64,000 bases of DNA from Sulfurovum sp. (GCA_024637255.1 JAGXFO010000011.1:147667-211666); one strand, 5' to 3'; counted from the stretch's first letter, positions 17,111 to 26,345 are shown. Program-made: numbers and translations. The notes: a model not told the origin generated them from the sequence alone.

Positions 17111-18274
17111 ATGGAAAAAATATTAGACATCATAGAAGCCATTGCACACGAAAAAAATATCTCAAAAGAGCACGCAATAGAAGCATTTAAAGACGCTTTG
17201 ATCAATACGGCAAAAAAACTAACCAGTTTTACAAGTACTTTTGAAGTGAATATTGATCATGATACAAAAAAATACTCTGTTTTCAAAGTCATTACTGTTG
17301 TGGCAGACAATGATAAGCAACTTTATGCAGAAGTGGGAAAAGAAGGAAACAAGCAAAAAATAGAATCAGACAGCTTTATACCACTTTCTGAAGCAAAAGA
17401 GTTTGACGACTCTTTAGAGCTTGGAGATCAACTTAAAGAAGAGTTTATTCTTGAAGAACACGGCAGGACAGCTTCGGCAAATCTTTTCAGAGAGCTTGAA
17501 TACCACATACAAAGGCGCGTTGAACAGGATCTATTTGAGAAATACAGAGAGAAAGTAGGTACTGTCATGCTGGGCGTAGTAAACCGTATTGATTCAGAAG
17601 ACAACACACATGTTGAGATTGGTGAGCTCAAAGGTATTATGTCACTTAGAAACCGTATCAAAGGTGAAAAATACAAACGTGGAGACTCCATCCGTGCTCT
17701 TCTTAGGTATGTAAGTGTGGATCCTGAATATGGTCTTTACCTTGAGCTTACAAGAACCTCACCTAGATTTCTCGAAGCACTGATGGCTTCTGAAGTACCT
17801 GAAATTGATGATGGTGTAGTTGTCATCACTGCGGCGGCAAGAATCCCTGGAGAAAGAGCAAAAATAGCACTGAAAACAGAACAAATGAACGTAGACCCTA
17901 TCGGTGCGGCCGTAGGCGTTAAGGGTGTGCGTATCAACGCAGTAAGCGAAGAGCTTAATGGTGAAAATATCGACTGTATCGAATTTTCACCTATCCCTGA
18001 AGTTTTTATTACACGCGCTTTAAGTCCCGCAATCTCACAAAGTATCAAGGTGGATGCTGCAAGCAAAAAAGCGGTTGTAAACATTACTGGAGACCAAAAA
18101 GCAAAAGCCATTGGTAAATCTGGAATTAACATCCGTCTGGCTTCTATGCTCACAGGCTATACCATAGAACTTAACGAGATTGAAGGGGTAACCGAAAGAC
18201 AAGTAGACAGCTCAGAAAATGCGGATACAGAAAAAACTACAGACACGACGGCCTTGGCAGATTTATTTAAATAA
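17111..18274 (+). CDS. nusA: Transcription termination/antitermination protein NusA
   Basis: NusA binds RNA polymerase and nascent RNA, promoting pausing, termination and antitermination. The 387-residue protein has the N-terminal RNAP-binding domain (1 to about 125), an S1 domain (GTVMLGVVNRIDSEDN, about 148-215) and two KH domains (VGVKGVRINAV and KAIGKSGINIRLASML). It lacks the acidic C-terminal repeats of the E. coli protein, which is normal outside gamma-proteobacteria. It is alone on this strand, with the tpiA-pgk-gap string convergent downstream. Confidence 0.96.
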   Translation: MEKILDIIEAIAHEKNISKEHAIEAFKDALINTAKKLTSFTSTFEVNIDHDTKKYSVFKVITVVADNDKQLYAEVGKEGNKQKIESDSFIPLSEAKEFDDSLELGDQLKEEFILEEHGRTASANLFRELEYHIQRRVEQDLFEKYREKVGTVMLGVVNRIDSEDNTHVEIGELKGIMSLRNRIKGEKYKRGDSIRALLRYVSVDPEYGLYLELTRTSPRFLEALMASEVPEIDDGVVVITAAARIPGERAKIALKTEQMNVDPIGAAVGVKGVRINAVSEELNGENIDCIEFSPIPEVFITRALSPAISQSIKVDAASKKAVVNITGDQKAKAIGKSGINIRLASMLTGYTIELNEIEGVTERQVDSSENADTEKTTDTTALADLFK

Positions 18275-18289
18275 ACAATTATTTGCTAT

Positions 18290-18334
18290 CAACTCTTCTC
18301 GTTCCTGTACCAAGTAAGGGCATGAGAAGAGTTG
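18290..18334. terminator. Hairpin between convergent nusA and tpiA
   Basis: A perfect 11-base stem (CAACTCTTCTC/GAGAAGAGTTG) encloses a 23-base loop. It lies 15 bases past the nusA stop and 6 bases before the tpiA stop, and is followed by AAATTTT on the plus strand. It probably serves both genes. Confidence 0.65.
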
Positions 18335-18340
18335 CAAATT

Positions 18341-19030
18341 TTACGATAACACCATAGCAGAAAAACTCTCTACATTCAAAGAAGCAGATCCTACCAGCAC
18401 ACCATCCACACCTGAAATACTGATAATCTCTTTAATGTTGGCAGGATTAACACTTCCTCCGTATAACAATGGCTTCTCTACATTGAGTTTTAAAGTTTTA
18501 TGTGTAGAAGCTATCTCTTCTACTGTGGCAGATCTTCCTGTACCTATGGCCCAGATAGGCTCATAAGCAATGATTAGATTTTTATAGCTGATATCAATCC
18601 CATCAAACTGGGAAAGTAAATATGCGATTACTGCTTCGTCACCGGCCTCTCTTATCTCAAGCGACTCACCGATGCAATAGAGTATTTCATACCCTTTTTC
18701 TTTAAAGAATGCAAACTTTTGTGCTACTTTTTCCTGTGATTCCCCTAAGTGTTGCCGTCTTTCACTGTGCCCGATAAGTATGGTTTTAATTCCGAACTCT
18801 TCAAGCTGTTCTAAACCTATCTCACCTGTATACGCACCATTTTGTGTCGGATACGCATTTTGTGCACCTATGGTAAAGTCGCCTTCATATCTATCCAAAG
18901 CTGTTGCGGGAGGGAAAATAAAAACTTGATCGTCATATCTTTTTGCAAGCAATTTTTCTTTCAATACTTCAATATATTTTCCTGTTGTAGCTCTTGTGTG
19001 ATTTGTTTTAAAATTTGCTGCAAAAATCAT
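18341..19030 (-). CDS. tpiA: Triosephosphate isomerase
   Basis: TpiA interconverts glyceraldehyde 3-phosphate and dihydroxyacetone phosphate. The 229-residue protein has the substrate-binding AANFKTN, the catalytic His in ILIGHSERR, the catalytic Glu in AYEPIWAIGTG and the phosphate-binding LYGGSVNP. It is about 20 residues shorter than typical bacterial enzymes, as in other Campylobacterota. It is last in the gap-pgk-tpiA unit, 17 bases after pgk. Confidence 0.95.
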   Translation of the reverse strand: MIFAANFKTNHTRATTGKYIEVLKEKLLAKRYDDQVFIFPPATALDRYEGDFTIGAQNAYPTQNGAYTGEIGLEQLEEFGIKTILIGHSERRQHLGESQEKVAQKFAFFKEKGYEILYCIGESLEIREAGDEAVIAYLLSQFDGIDISYKNLIIAYEPIWAIGTGRSATVEEIASTHKTLKLNVEKPLLYGGSVNPANIKEIISISGVDGVLVGSASLNVESFSAMVLS

Positions 19031-19047
19031 GATTATCCTTCTTTAGG

Positions 19048-20238
19048 CTATTTGAGTGCTTCAATACCAGGAAGTGCTTTGCCCTCAATAAGATTTAAAC
19101 TAGCTCCTCCGCCCGTGCTTACAAAAGTCATCTCGTCCACATCCCCTGCTTTTTGAGCCACATCTGCCGTGTCACCGCCACCGACAATAGTCGTTGCATG
19201 CGTATCTGCAATATCATGTGACATTTTAAGACTTCCTTTGGAAAACTTATCCCATTCATACACACCCATGGGACCATTCCACATGATAGTCTGGGCATCA
19301 TTGAGTACCTCGCGAAATAGTCTTGAACTCGCAGGTCCAATATCTAAACCCATCCAACCCACAGGGATCTCCTGGGATGGTAAATATTTTGTAATGGCAT
19401 GTTCAGAAAATTCAGGGCTTACCACAATGTCTACAGGCAAATAGAACTTTACCCCTCTTTCTTTGGCCTTAGCCATAATGCTTCGTGCTTCATCCAATAA
19501 ATCATTTTCTACCAATGAAGTACCAATCTCATAGCCCTGGGCTTTCAGAAACGTAAACGCCATACCCCCGCCAATAATTACCTTGTCCACTTTCTCAATG
19601 AGGTTTACAAGCGCTTCGAGCTTCCCCGAGACCTTAGAGCCGCCAATTACTGCCACAAATGGACGCATAGGGTTTTCTAAGGTTTTAGCAAAGAAATTTA
19701 CTTCCTGAGAAAGAAGAAAACCTGCTGCTTTATGGTCTGTATCAAAATGTTTAGCTATCGCATCAATAGAAGCATGGGCTCTGTGACAGGCACCAAATGC
19801 ATCATTGATATAAATATCTGCCATATTTGCCAACTCTGCCGCAAAAGCTTGATCATTTTTTGTTTCACCCGCTTCATAACGAAGATTTTCAAGCACCAGT
19901 ACTTCTCCTGCTTTGAGTGCCACAGATTTAGCTTTGGCATCAGGACCAACCACATCCTCTGCAAGAGTAATTGTTTCAGCAATTTTTAGAAGGGTTCTTA
20001 AACGTGTTACTACTGTCTTAAGTGAGTATTTTTCCTCATATACACCAGGTTCTGGGCGTTCATAATGGGAAGCCAAAATCACTTTACACTGACGATCCAG
20101 ACAATAACGAATTGTAGCCAAGGCCCCCCTGATTCTTCTGTCATCAGTGATATTTCCATCTTCATCTTTGGGAACATTAAAATCACATCTTATAAATACT
20201 CTTTTGCCATCAATATTTAAATCTTTAACTGTTTTCAT
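19048..20238 (-). CDS. pgk: Phosphoglycerate kinase
   Basis: Pgk interconverts 1,3-bisphosphoglycerate plus ADP and 3-phosphoglycerate plus ATP. The 396-residue protein has the signature RVFIRCDFNVP near the N-terminus, ASHYERPEP, the hinge region GGSKVSGK and the C-terminal nucleotide loop GGGDTADV. It lies nine bases after gap and upstream of tpiA on one transcript. With gpmI at 5735 it forms the trunk of gluconeogenesis, the likely direction in an autotroph-like relative. Confidence 0.96.
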   Translation of the reverse strand: MKTVKDLNIDGKRVFIRCDFNVPKDEDGNITDDRRIRGALATIRYCLDRQCKVILASHYERPEPGVYEEKYSLKTVVTRLRTLLKIAETITLAEDVVGPDAKAKSVALKAGEVLVLENLRYEAGETKNDQAFAAELANMADIYINDAFGACHRAHASIDAIAKHFDTDHKAAGFLLSQEVNFFAKTLENPMRPFVAVIGGSKVSGKLEALVNLIEKVDKVIIGGGMAFTFLKAQGYEIGTSLVENDLLDEARSIMAKAKERGVKFYLPVDIVVSPEFSEHAITKYLPSQEIPVGWMGLDIGPASSRLFREVLNDAQTIMWNGPMGVYEWDKFSKGSLKMSHDIADTHATTIVGGGDTADVAQKAGDVDEMTFVSTGGGASLNLIEGKALPGIEALK

Positions 20239-20247
20239 TCTTCTCTC

Positions 20248-21243
20248 TTACTTTTTACTTATATGCACTGCCATGTCGACCAAACGACAAGAGTATCCCC
20301 ATTCATTGTCGTACCATGAAAGTACTTTTACCATATTGCCGCCTATCACCTGAATCGTATCAAGTGCCACTACTGTACTGAGTTCTTCGCCTACAAAGTC
20401 TTGAGAAACTCTATACTCTTCATCTACGCCAAGAATTCCCTTATGTGAACCTTCACTTGCTGTTTTAAACACAGCCTGCACTTCTTCAAGTGTGACATCT
20501 TGTAATAAAGTCACCGTTAGATCAACTATAGAAACATCAGGTGTAGGAACCCTGATGGCTTGCCCGTTGAGTTTTCCAGCAAGGTTTGGCAGTACTTTAG
20601 CAATGGCCTTTGCAGCACCCGTTGTCGTAGGTACCAAGTTGGTAGCACCTGAACGTCCTTTTCTTGGATCACTTTTGTGTTTACTGTCCAATATAGGCTG
20701 AGAAGAAGTATAAGAATGTATGGTAGTCATCAAACCTTTTTCTATACCAAACGCGGCATCAAGCACTTTTGCTACAGGTGCCAATCCATTGGTTGTACAG
20801 CTTGCATTTGAAACAATCGCTTCGCCCGCATATTCATTTTCATTTGCACCAAATACAAAGGTTGCAGTATCATCTTTGGCTGGCGCAGAAAAAAGCACTT
20901 TTTTCACACCATTGTCCAAATATGGCTGTACACTTTGGGCTGTCAAAAAGGCACCTGTACATTCCAATACAAGCTCAACCCCACACGATGCAAAATCAAT
21001 TTTGGATAGGTCACGTTCAGCAAATATTTTAGCTTTGGTTGTACCGATGTTAAGATATCCCTCTGCCACAGATACATCTTCACGTTTTCCATGTACGGAA
21101 TCATATTTTAGATTGTACTGAAGCATCTCTTCGCTTCCAGAAGCATTCACTGCAACAAGCTCAATATCCTCTCTGTCGGCGATGATACGCGCCACACATC
21201 TACCAATTCTTCCAAGTCCGTTAATTGCTACTTTTACAGCCAT
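20248..21243 (-). CDS. gap: Glyceraldehyde-3-phosphate dehydrogenase, type I
   Basis: Gap oxidatively phosphorylates glyceraldehyde 3-phosphate, or runs in reverse. The 331-residue protein has the dinucleotide motif INGLGRIGR at 8-16, the active-site Cys in SNASCTTNGLAP, and the C-terminal SWYDNEWGYSCRLVDM. It is first of the gap-pgk-tpiA unit, with a good AAGGGTAAAGT ribosome binding site, and is divergent from the nadD-rsfS fusion with about 60 bases of shared promoter region. Confidence 0.96.
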   Translation of the reverse strand: MAVKVAINGLGRIGRCVARIIADREDIELVAVNASGSEEMLQYNLKYDSVHGKREDVSVAEGYLNIGTTKAKIFAERDLSKIDFASCGVELVLECTGAFLTAQSVQPYLDNGVKKVLFSAPAKDDTATFVFGANENEYAGEAIVSNASCTTNGLAPVAKVLDAAFGIEKGLMTTIHSYTSSQPILDSKHKSDPRKGRSGATNLVPTTTGAAKAIAKVLPNLAGKLNGQAIRVPTPDVSIVDLTVTLLQDVTLEEVQAVFKTASEGSHKGILGVDEEYRVSQDFVGEELSTVVALDTIQVIGGNMVKVLSWYDNEWGYSCRLVDMAVHISKK

Positions 21244-21304
21244 ACTTTACCCTTATGATTATTATGCTAATATTACATAATTTTACAGTAAATGAGGTTA
21301 GTAT

Positions 21305-22222
21305 TTGGTTAATCATCATAAGCCTACTATAGCCATCTTTGGGGGAAGTTTTGATCCCCCGCACAGAGGGCATCAGCTTATCGTTGAGAAAGCAATAGAA
21401 GTCTTGAAGATTGAAAAACTGCTTGTAGTGCCGGCCTATCTTAATCCTTTTAAAACATCTACGCTCGCAGATGTCCATACACGTCTTTCATGGTGTCATA
21501 CACTATTTGATTCTATGGATATTGTTGAAGTAAGTGATTATGAGATAAAAGAAGGCAAAAGTACAGCAACCTCAGAAAGTGTAAAACATTTTAACCAAGC
21601 ATATAGTGTCAAGTATCTTATCATAGGATCTGACAATCTGTCAACATTGACAAAATGGCATGAATTTGAATGGCTAAATGAAAACATTACTTGGGTTATA
21701 GCAACCCGAGGAAATGGTCATTTAGATACGGAAAAACTCAAAAAATGGCTGTTTTTACCCATAGAAGCAGTTATGAGCTCGACCCAAATAAGAGAAGAAA
21801 AAGATTTACAATTTGTTGATAAGAAGATTAGAAAATCTGTCAAACACATACTAGAAGGGCAACACCACATGACAATAGACGAAAGAATAGCAGGTATCGT
21901 AAAAATACTTGACGATAAAAAAGCTGAAGAGATAGAAGTATTTAACCTTGATGATGCAGATTACATAGCCAAACGTGTAGTCATCGCCAATTCACTCAAC
22001 GGAAAACACACACTGGCACTTTTTGACCATCTCAAAAGAGAGCTAAAATCCCAGAGTGACAGTTTTCTGGCTTCAGATGCTACGGACGAATGGGCAGTAG
22101 CTGATTTGGGTGACATACTTATTCATATTATGATACCTGAATACAGACAACGTTACTCACTTGAAACATTTCTATCAGAGCTTGTAGAAAATCAAAAAAA
22201 GAAAGATATTGATCCCGCGTAA
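21305..22222 (+). CDS. nadD-rsfS: Fused NadD (nicotinate nucleotide adenylyltransferase) - RsfS (ribosome silencing factor)
   Basis: One open frame of 305 codons encodes two proteins that are normally separate. Residues about 7-180 are NadD, which adenylates nicotinate mononucleotide in NAD synthesis (GGSFDPPHRGH and SSTQIREE motifs). Residues about 189-300 are RsfS, which binds ribosomal protein L14 and blocks subunit joining (DEWAVADLGDILIHIM). The start is TTG at 21305, with GAGG eight bases upstream and an in-frame stop just before. At 21869 an in-frame ATG, preceded by AGAAGG, marks the ancestral rsfS start, so free RsfS may also be made. Neighbouring nadD and rsfS genes are common in Campylobacterota. 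Confidence 0.9.
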   Translation: MVNHHKPTIAIFGGSFDPPHRGHQLIVEKAIEVLKIEKLLVVPAYLNPFKTSTLADVHTRLSWCHTLFDSMDIVEVSDYEIKEGKSTATSESVKHFNQAYSVKYLIIGSDNLSTLTKWHEFEWLNENITWVIATRGNGHLDTEKLKKWLFLPIEAVMSSTQIREEKDLQFVDKKIRKSVKHILEGQHHMTIDERIAGIVKILDDKKAEEIEVFNLDDADYIAKRVVIANSLNGKHTLALFDHLKRELKSQSDSFLASDATDEWAVADLGDILIHIMIPEYRQRYSLETFLSELVENQKKKDIDPA

Positions 22223-22240
22223 GCGACAAGAAATTGTCGT
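22223..22240 (+). terminator. GAAA-loop hairpin after nadD-rsfS
   Basis: GCGACAA-GAAA-TTGTCGT immediately follows the stop codon; the 7-base stem includes one G-U pair, and TTTACTT comes next. It is probably a terminator, acting with the adjoining hairpin at 22249-22271. Confidence 0.6.
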
Positions 22241-22244
22241 TTAC

Positions 22245-22571
22245 TTAAACCGGCTCATGACTTGAGCCGGTCAATAACTCCAATAACAAAAATAATCCAA
22301 TCGTAAGCAAAGGTGAGAAAATAATCCACCAATAATATCTATCTCTTAGCAGATATGCTATCAATGCGACCCACGAGAACAGAAGTAAAACATTATGTAT
22401 TATAAAGATAGGCATAATCTGTCTGCTTAGATTTCCTAACACTGCCAAAGAAATAATAGCACCAAATGTTGCCAATGCAATAAGAAGTTTTTTCAGATTC
22501 TTATTTTTTCTGTGCATGAAAAAGATGGCAACAAGCGTTAAAAATATGGCTAAAACAATGAAAACTTTCAT
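22245..22571 (-). CDS. Small four-helix membrane protein, unknown function
   Basis: This 108-residue hydrophobic protein has four predicted transmembrane helices (about 3-19, 27-45, 52-74 and 82-100) and basic loops (HRKNKNLKK). It begins 10 bases after the argS stop, on the same strand, and is probably co-transcribed with argS. I do not recognise a family with certainty. Its last codons lie within a strong inverted repeat that also serves the convergent nadD-rsfS gene. Confidence 0.7.
   Translation of the reverse strand: MKVFIVLAIFLTLVAIFFMHRKNKNLKKLLIALATFGAIISLAVLGNLSRQIMPIFIIHNVLLLFSWVALIAYLLRDRYYWWIIFSPLLTIGLFLLLELLTGSSHEPV
22249..22271. terminator. Strong convergent hairpin
   Basis: ACCGGCTCA/TGAGCCGGT forms a perfect 9-base stem with a 5-base loop between the convergent nadD-rsfS and small membrane protein genes. 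It overlaps the last codons of the latter. Confidence 0.6.
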
Positions 22572-22581
22572 AAAAACCGCC

Positions 22582-24279
22582 CTACAATTTATCTACAACT
22601 TCGATACCAAGTATATCCAACCCTTGCTTGATGGTCTTCGCCGTTAAATCTGCTAATGCCAAACGACTCATTTTAGTCTTCTCTTCTATGCCTTCTTTGA
22701 GTATAGGGTTTTGCTCGTAAAAACGCATAAAAAGTGTTGCCAAATCAAAAAGATATGTTGTAATCTGATTGGGTGCCGCATCTACTGCTGCGCGGTTCAA
22801 GACATCCTCAAAACGAAGCAACATCGTTGAGAGCCTGTGCTCCAAAGCATCCCCTATGATAATTTTTCCTTCAATAACCCCATCATGCTTCCTAAAAATA
22901 CTCTGTATTCTTGCATAGGCATATTGCATATATAATGAGGTATTGCCTTCAAAACTAAGCATCTTGTCCCAATTAAAAATATAATTAGACTCACGGTTTA
23001 TGGAAAGGTCTGCATATTTGACAGCCCCGATTCCTATGATCTTTGCCAGTGTGTCCAATTGCTCTGGAGTATACGAAGCTTTATCATTAATAGTCTCTTT
23101 GGCTTTCACTACTGCTTCATCTAGCAGGTCTATGAGTTTCACCGTACCTCCGTCACGTGTCTTAAAAGGTTTTCCGCCTTTATCCATCATCGTACCAAAG
23201 GCAATGTGCTCAAGATTCACGTCCTGCCCAACAAAACCAGCTTCTTTTGCTATCTTGAATACTTGTTTAAAGTGTTCGGTCTGTCTTGCATCTACGACAT
23301 ACGAGATACGTTTCGCTCCCAAAGTCTGCGCCCTATAGCGTAAAGCTGCGAGGTCCGTAGTCGCATACAAATAACCGCCATCACTTTTTTGGACAATGAC
23401 AGGTATCTCCCCTCCTTCCAAAAATACACATTTTGCGCCGTCACTCTGTGTCAACAACCCGCTTGCATCCAAATCACTTACTACAGTGCTCAGGTCATCA
23501 TTGTAAAAACTTTCTGCACGCACGTCATCACGTGTAAGATTGACAGCAAGTTTTTCATAGACTTCTTCACAGTGCCCTAAGGAAACATCTATAAACTTTT
23601 GCCAAAGCTCCAAACAGTGGCTATCGCCACTTTGTATCTTTACTACATACTCTCTGGCTTTATTTGCAAAATCTTCGTCTGCATCAAAACGCTCTTTGGC
23701 ATCTTTGTAAAACTGCTCCAAATCTTTTAGACTCACAGAGCCGTCTTCCCGTATTTCTTCCAGATAAGCAATCAGCATACCAAACTGTGTCCCCCAGTCT
23801 CCAATATGGTTTTGACGTATGACCTCATCTCCAAGGTAGGTTAAAAGATTGGCCAGCGTATCGCCAATAATAGAAGAACGCAAATGCCCCACATGCATCT
23901 GTTTAGCCATATTGGGTCCAGAATAATCTACCAGAACCTTAATGGGTGTTTCACGTTTTTCCACACCAAGGCGTACATCTTTACGTGCTTTTTCACACTG
24001 TGAAGCAATCCATACTGGATTGAGCCATAAGTTAATAAACCCCGGTCCGGCTATCTCTGCTTTAGACAGTAGCGTGCCGAGGTCAAGATTTTCTATGAGT
24101 TTGGCGGCAATCTCTCTTGGGTTTTTACCCAGTTTTTTAGACAATGCCATCGCTCCGTTAAACTGAAAGTCGCCAAACTCGGCTTTGGTAGTTTCAGAGA
24201 CGCTCATGACTTCGTGCTCTATGCCTGCTTTTAAAAAAGCTTCTTTAATAAGTTGATTTATTTGTGATTTTAATTTCAT
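22582..24279 (-). CDS. argS: Arginyl-tRNA synthetase
   Basis: ArgS charges tRNA-Arg; the tRNA at 28316-28392 is a substrate. The 565-residue class I synthetase has the N-terminal Add-1 domain, the HVGH form of the HIGH motif in MHVGHLRSSIIGD, the motif GTMMDKGGKPFKTRDGG and the C-terminal DALR-like anticodon-binding domain (about 440-565). It follows tatA after a gap with two hairpins. The argS-tatA-gmk order matches Campylobacter. Confidence 0.96.
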   Translation of the reverse strand: MKLKSQINQLIKEAFLKAGIEHEVMSVSETTKAEFGDFQFNGAMALSKKLGKNPREIAAKLIENLDLGTLLSKAEIAGPGFINLWLNPVWIASQCEKARKDVRLGVEKRETPIKVLVDYSGPNMAKQMHVGHLRSSIIGDTLANLLTYLGDEVIRQNHIGDWGTQFGMLIAYLEEIREDGSVSLKDLEQFYKDAKERFDADEDFANKAREYVVKIQSGDSHCLELWQKFIDVSLGHCEEVYEKLAVNLTRDDVRAESFYNDDLSTVVSDLDASGLLTQSDGAKCVFLEGGEIPVIVQKSDGGYLYATTDLAALRYRAQTLGAKRISYVVDARQTEHFKQVFKIAKEAGFVGQDVNLEHIAFGTMMDKGGKPFKTRDGGTVKLIDLLDEAVVKAKETINDKASYTPEQLDTLAKIIGIGAVKYADLSINRESNYIFNWDKMLSFEGNTSLYMQYAYARIQSIFRKHDGVIEGKIIIGDALEHRLSTMLLRFEDVLNRAAVDAAPNQITTYLFDLATLFMRFYEQNPILKEGIEEKTKMSRLALADLTAKTIKQGLDILGIEVVDKL

Positions 24280-24309
24280 ACTGTACCATTCGATAAGGTT
24301 TAGGGAGTG

Positions 24310-24352
24310 TAGAGCTCCAAAGGAACTCTAGAAGTTTGCCACAGACTGTGGC
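24310..24352 (-). repeat. Two-hairpin intergenic element between tatA and argS
   Basis: TAGAGcTCC-AAA-GGAaCTCTA (24310-24330) and GCCACAG-A-CTGTGGC (24338-24352) are adjacent stems. The layout resembles the modules at 8372, 16609 and 48733, but the sequence match is weaker. It has no T-run, so it may affect mRNA processing or translation of argS rather than termination. Confidence 0.4.
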
Positions 24353-24359
24353 CGTTGGC

Positions 24360-24581
24360 TTAAGCGTTTTCGCTTTTTTTCTCTTCTATTGAAGTTTCAA
24401 CTTTAGGTTCCTCTTTGGAGGCAAGCTCTTTAGACTCTTCGTCGTCATCTTTAATAGCTTTCTTGAAGTCTTTAATCCCTTTTCCTATACCTTTTGCAAG
24501 ATCTGGAATCTTTTTTGCTCCAAAAAGAAGCACAACAATTGCTAATACGATAAGTAGTTCTGGCATACTTGGCATACCCAT
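24360..24581 (-). CDS. tatA: Sec-independent translocase subunit TatA
   Basis: TatA forms the pore of the twin-arginine pathway for folded proteins. The 73-residue protein has an N-terminal transmembrane helix (SMPELLIVLAIVVLLFGAK), the FGAKKIPDLAKGIGKGIKDF hinge and amphipathic helix, and an acidic C-terminal tail. tatB and tatC are not in the window. It lies between gmk and argS on the same strand. Confidence 0.93.
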   Translation of the reverse strand: MGMPSMPELLIVLAIVVLLFGAKKIPDLAKGIGKGIKDFKKAIKDDDEESKELASKEEPKVETSIEEKKSENA

Positions 24582-24658
24582 GGTTTATCCTTTTATACTC
24601 CATAACAGAGTGTTAATTTAAAATTTAAACAATTATACTTGAATATGTTTAATATTGC

Positions 24659-25273
24659 TTACTTATTTAACCAATGCCTGATAAATTGTTCTTCATCTTC
24701 AAGACTTTGCTTCAGTCTGGCAGCTTTTGCGACTATCACGAACTGTTTTGCCGCCTCTTCTACTGTATCGTTAATAATTGTAAAATCATATTCACCCAAA
24801 GCTTTTATCTCATTTTTTGCATTGTTAATACGATTTACTATCACAGACTCATCATCCGTAGATCTAGCCCTCAGCCTAGTCTCTAGTTCTTTGAGCGTGG
24901 ATGGGGTAATGAAAGCTGATGTTGTAATATCATTCATCTTTGCACGCACAAGCCTATGCCCCTGCACATCTATATCAAAGATAACCAGTTTGCCCTCATT
25001 TAATGCTGCTCTGACCAGCTTGAGCGATGTGCCGTAATAATTACCGTGCACCTGTGCATACTCGAGAAAGTTCCCTGTCCCAATATCTTCTTCAAAACTT
25101 TCTTTTGTCACGAAAAAATAATCCCTGCCGTCTTTTTCTCCTGCCCTAGGATTTCTGGTAGTAGTAGAAATAGAAAAATAATACTCCCCTATCTCGTCAG
25201 ATGCAGCATTAATAATAGTACTTTTCCCTGCGCCGCTTGGTCCAGACAACACTAAAATAGCACCTTTTTGCAT
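24659..25273 (-). CDS. gmk: Guanylate kinase
   Basis: Gmk phosphorylates GMP to GDP. The 204-residue protein has the P-loop LSGPSGAGKST at 8-18 and the GMP-binding region (STTTRNPRAGEKDGRDYFFV), so it is a complete enzyme. The start ATG overlaps the stop codon of the upstream acidic protein gene, indicating coupling. Confidence 0.95.
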   Translation of the reverse strand: MQKGAILVLSGPSGAGKSTIINAASDEIGEYYFSISTTTRNPRAGEKDGRDYFFVTKESFEEDIGTGNFLEYAQVHGNYYGTSLKLVRAALNEGKLVIFDIDVQGHRLVRAKMNDITTSAFITPSTLKELETRLRARSTDDESVIVNRINNAKNEIKALGEYDFTIINDTVEEAAKQFVIVAKAARLKQSLEDEEQFIRHWLNK

Positions 25274-26175
25274 TATGTATGATCCTCTAGTTTTATTTTT
25301 ATTTTTATCTCTTCACCATTTAAAAGTTTTTTGATTTTTTTAGGCTTCAAGTTTGCAATCACGGCACTAAGAGCTTCTTCCATATTAAAGCGTTCATTTT
25401 CTCCCAGTGCTATCTTTTTTTTATGTCTTTTCTTAATCTTCTTTAGTTGTTTATCTAGTTTTTCAGAAGCCTTTTCAACGGATGCACTTAACGCTTCAAC
25501 CATCTCATCTTCTTCGAGTATTTCAAGCCCTTCTGCAATCAATTGTTCTTTAATAACCTTAGTTTTGCGTGCCTCATAGGCATCATCCCCTAAAAATTCT
25601 GCTTCATTTATCTCTATTCCATCATCTCCCATATCAAGAAGTTCTTTTATCCTTACTATATCATCCATATTCAGTACTTTTGTACCCAAAACTTCCTGAT
25701 TCTTCAAGCCAACCTCTAATACGACATCCTCTATGGGTAACGGGGCTGCTGTTGGTGATATTTCTTCTTTAATACTTTCTTCGGCACACAAGGGGAAAAT
25801 AGAAATCGTGTTTTCTGGAGTGCTGCTTTCTACAATACCTTCTTCCAAAACATCATCTAAAACTTCAAAGATGCTTGGCTGCGCAATAATTTTAATAATT
25901 TGTGAAGGTAAAAAAGGCTTTTTGACAGTTTCATCAAACCCTCTCATAAAATCCTCAGAAAAAGAGAGAAACACTTTTTTTCTTATATCAAGTCCCTCTA
26001 GCAATACTGACAGATTATCCGTATAAGAAGCTTCATCAACAAAAAGTATGTCATACCCTACTTTTTGCACTGCTTCCACACTCTTTACTTCATCTAACAC
26101 CATATGTTCATCGCGCGTACAGAGCGCAAGCACTCTAGAGACCACAGGATTGGCGTTAACGAGTAAGATTTTCAT
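25273..26175 (-). CDS. Highly acidic protein with degenerate receiver-like N-terminus
   Basis: This is a 300-residue protein starting at ATG 26175, nine bases after GGAG. Residues 1 to about 95 look like a response-regulator receiver fold: Asp47 ends the strand YDILFVD, a Ser sits where Thr is usual (FLSFS), and KKPF holds the Lys. The acidic metal pocket is missing, with NAN in place of the usual acid pair, so phosphorylation is doubtful. The middle is very acidic, and the end is Lys-rich (KQLKKIKKRHKKK) and then KIKIKLEDHT. Campylobacter has a 'highly acidic protein' at the same place beside gmk. Function is unknown. Confidence 0.75.
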   Translation of the reverse strand: MKILLVNANPVVSRVLALCTRDEHMVLDEVKSVEAVQKVGYDILFVDEASYTDNLSVLLEGLDIRKKVFLSFSEDFMRGFDETVKKPFLPSQIIKIIAQPSIFEVLDDVLEEGIVESSTPENTISIFPLCAEESIKEEISPTAAPLPIEDVVLEVGLKNQEVLGTKVLNMDDIVRIKELLDMGDDGIEINEAEFLGDDAYEARKTKVIKEQLIAEGLEILEEDEMVEALSASVEKASEKLDKQLKKIKKRHKKKIALGENERFNMEEALSAVIANLKPKKIKKLLNGEEIKIKIKLEDHT

Positions 26176-26345
26176 AATAAGTACTCCAAAATAGTTTGAT
26201 GCTATTATAATATAAATCTGGTTAGGACTTGGTTTCAAAGCGACTGAGCAAGAAATCAACCATTCTTATTTAGGTATAATACACTATAAATAATTTGAGC
26301 AAAAATAACACTTTTTTATTCAATATTCAAAAGGAAAATATTATT

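Noticed and set aside
17737..18153. A 138-codon minus-strand frame opposite nusA
   Set aside because: It is an antisense shadow within the NusA KH domains and has no recognisable protein features.
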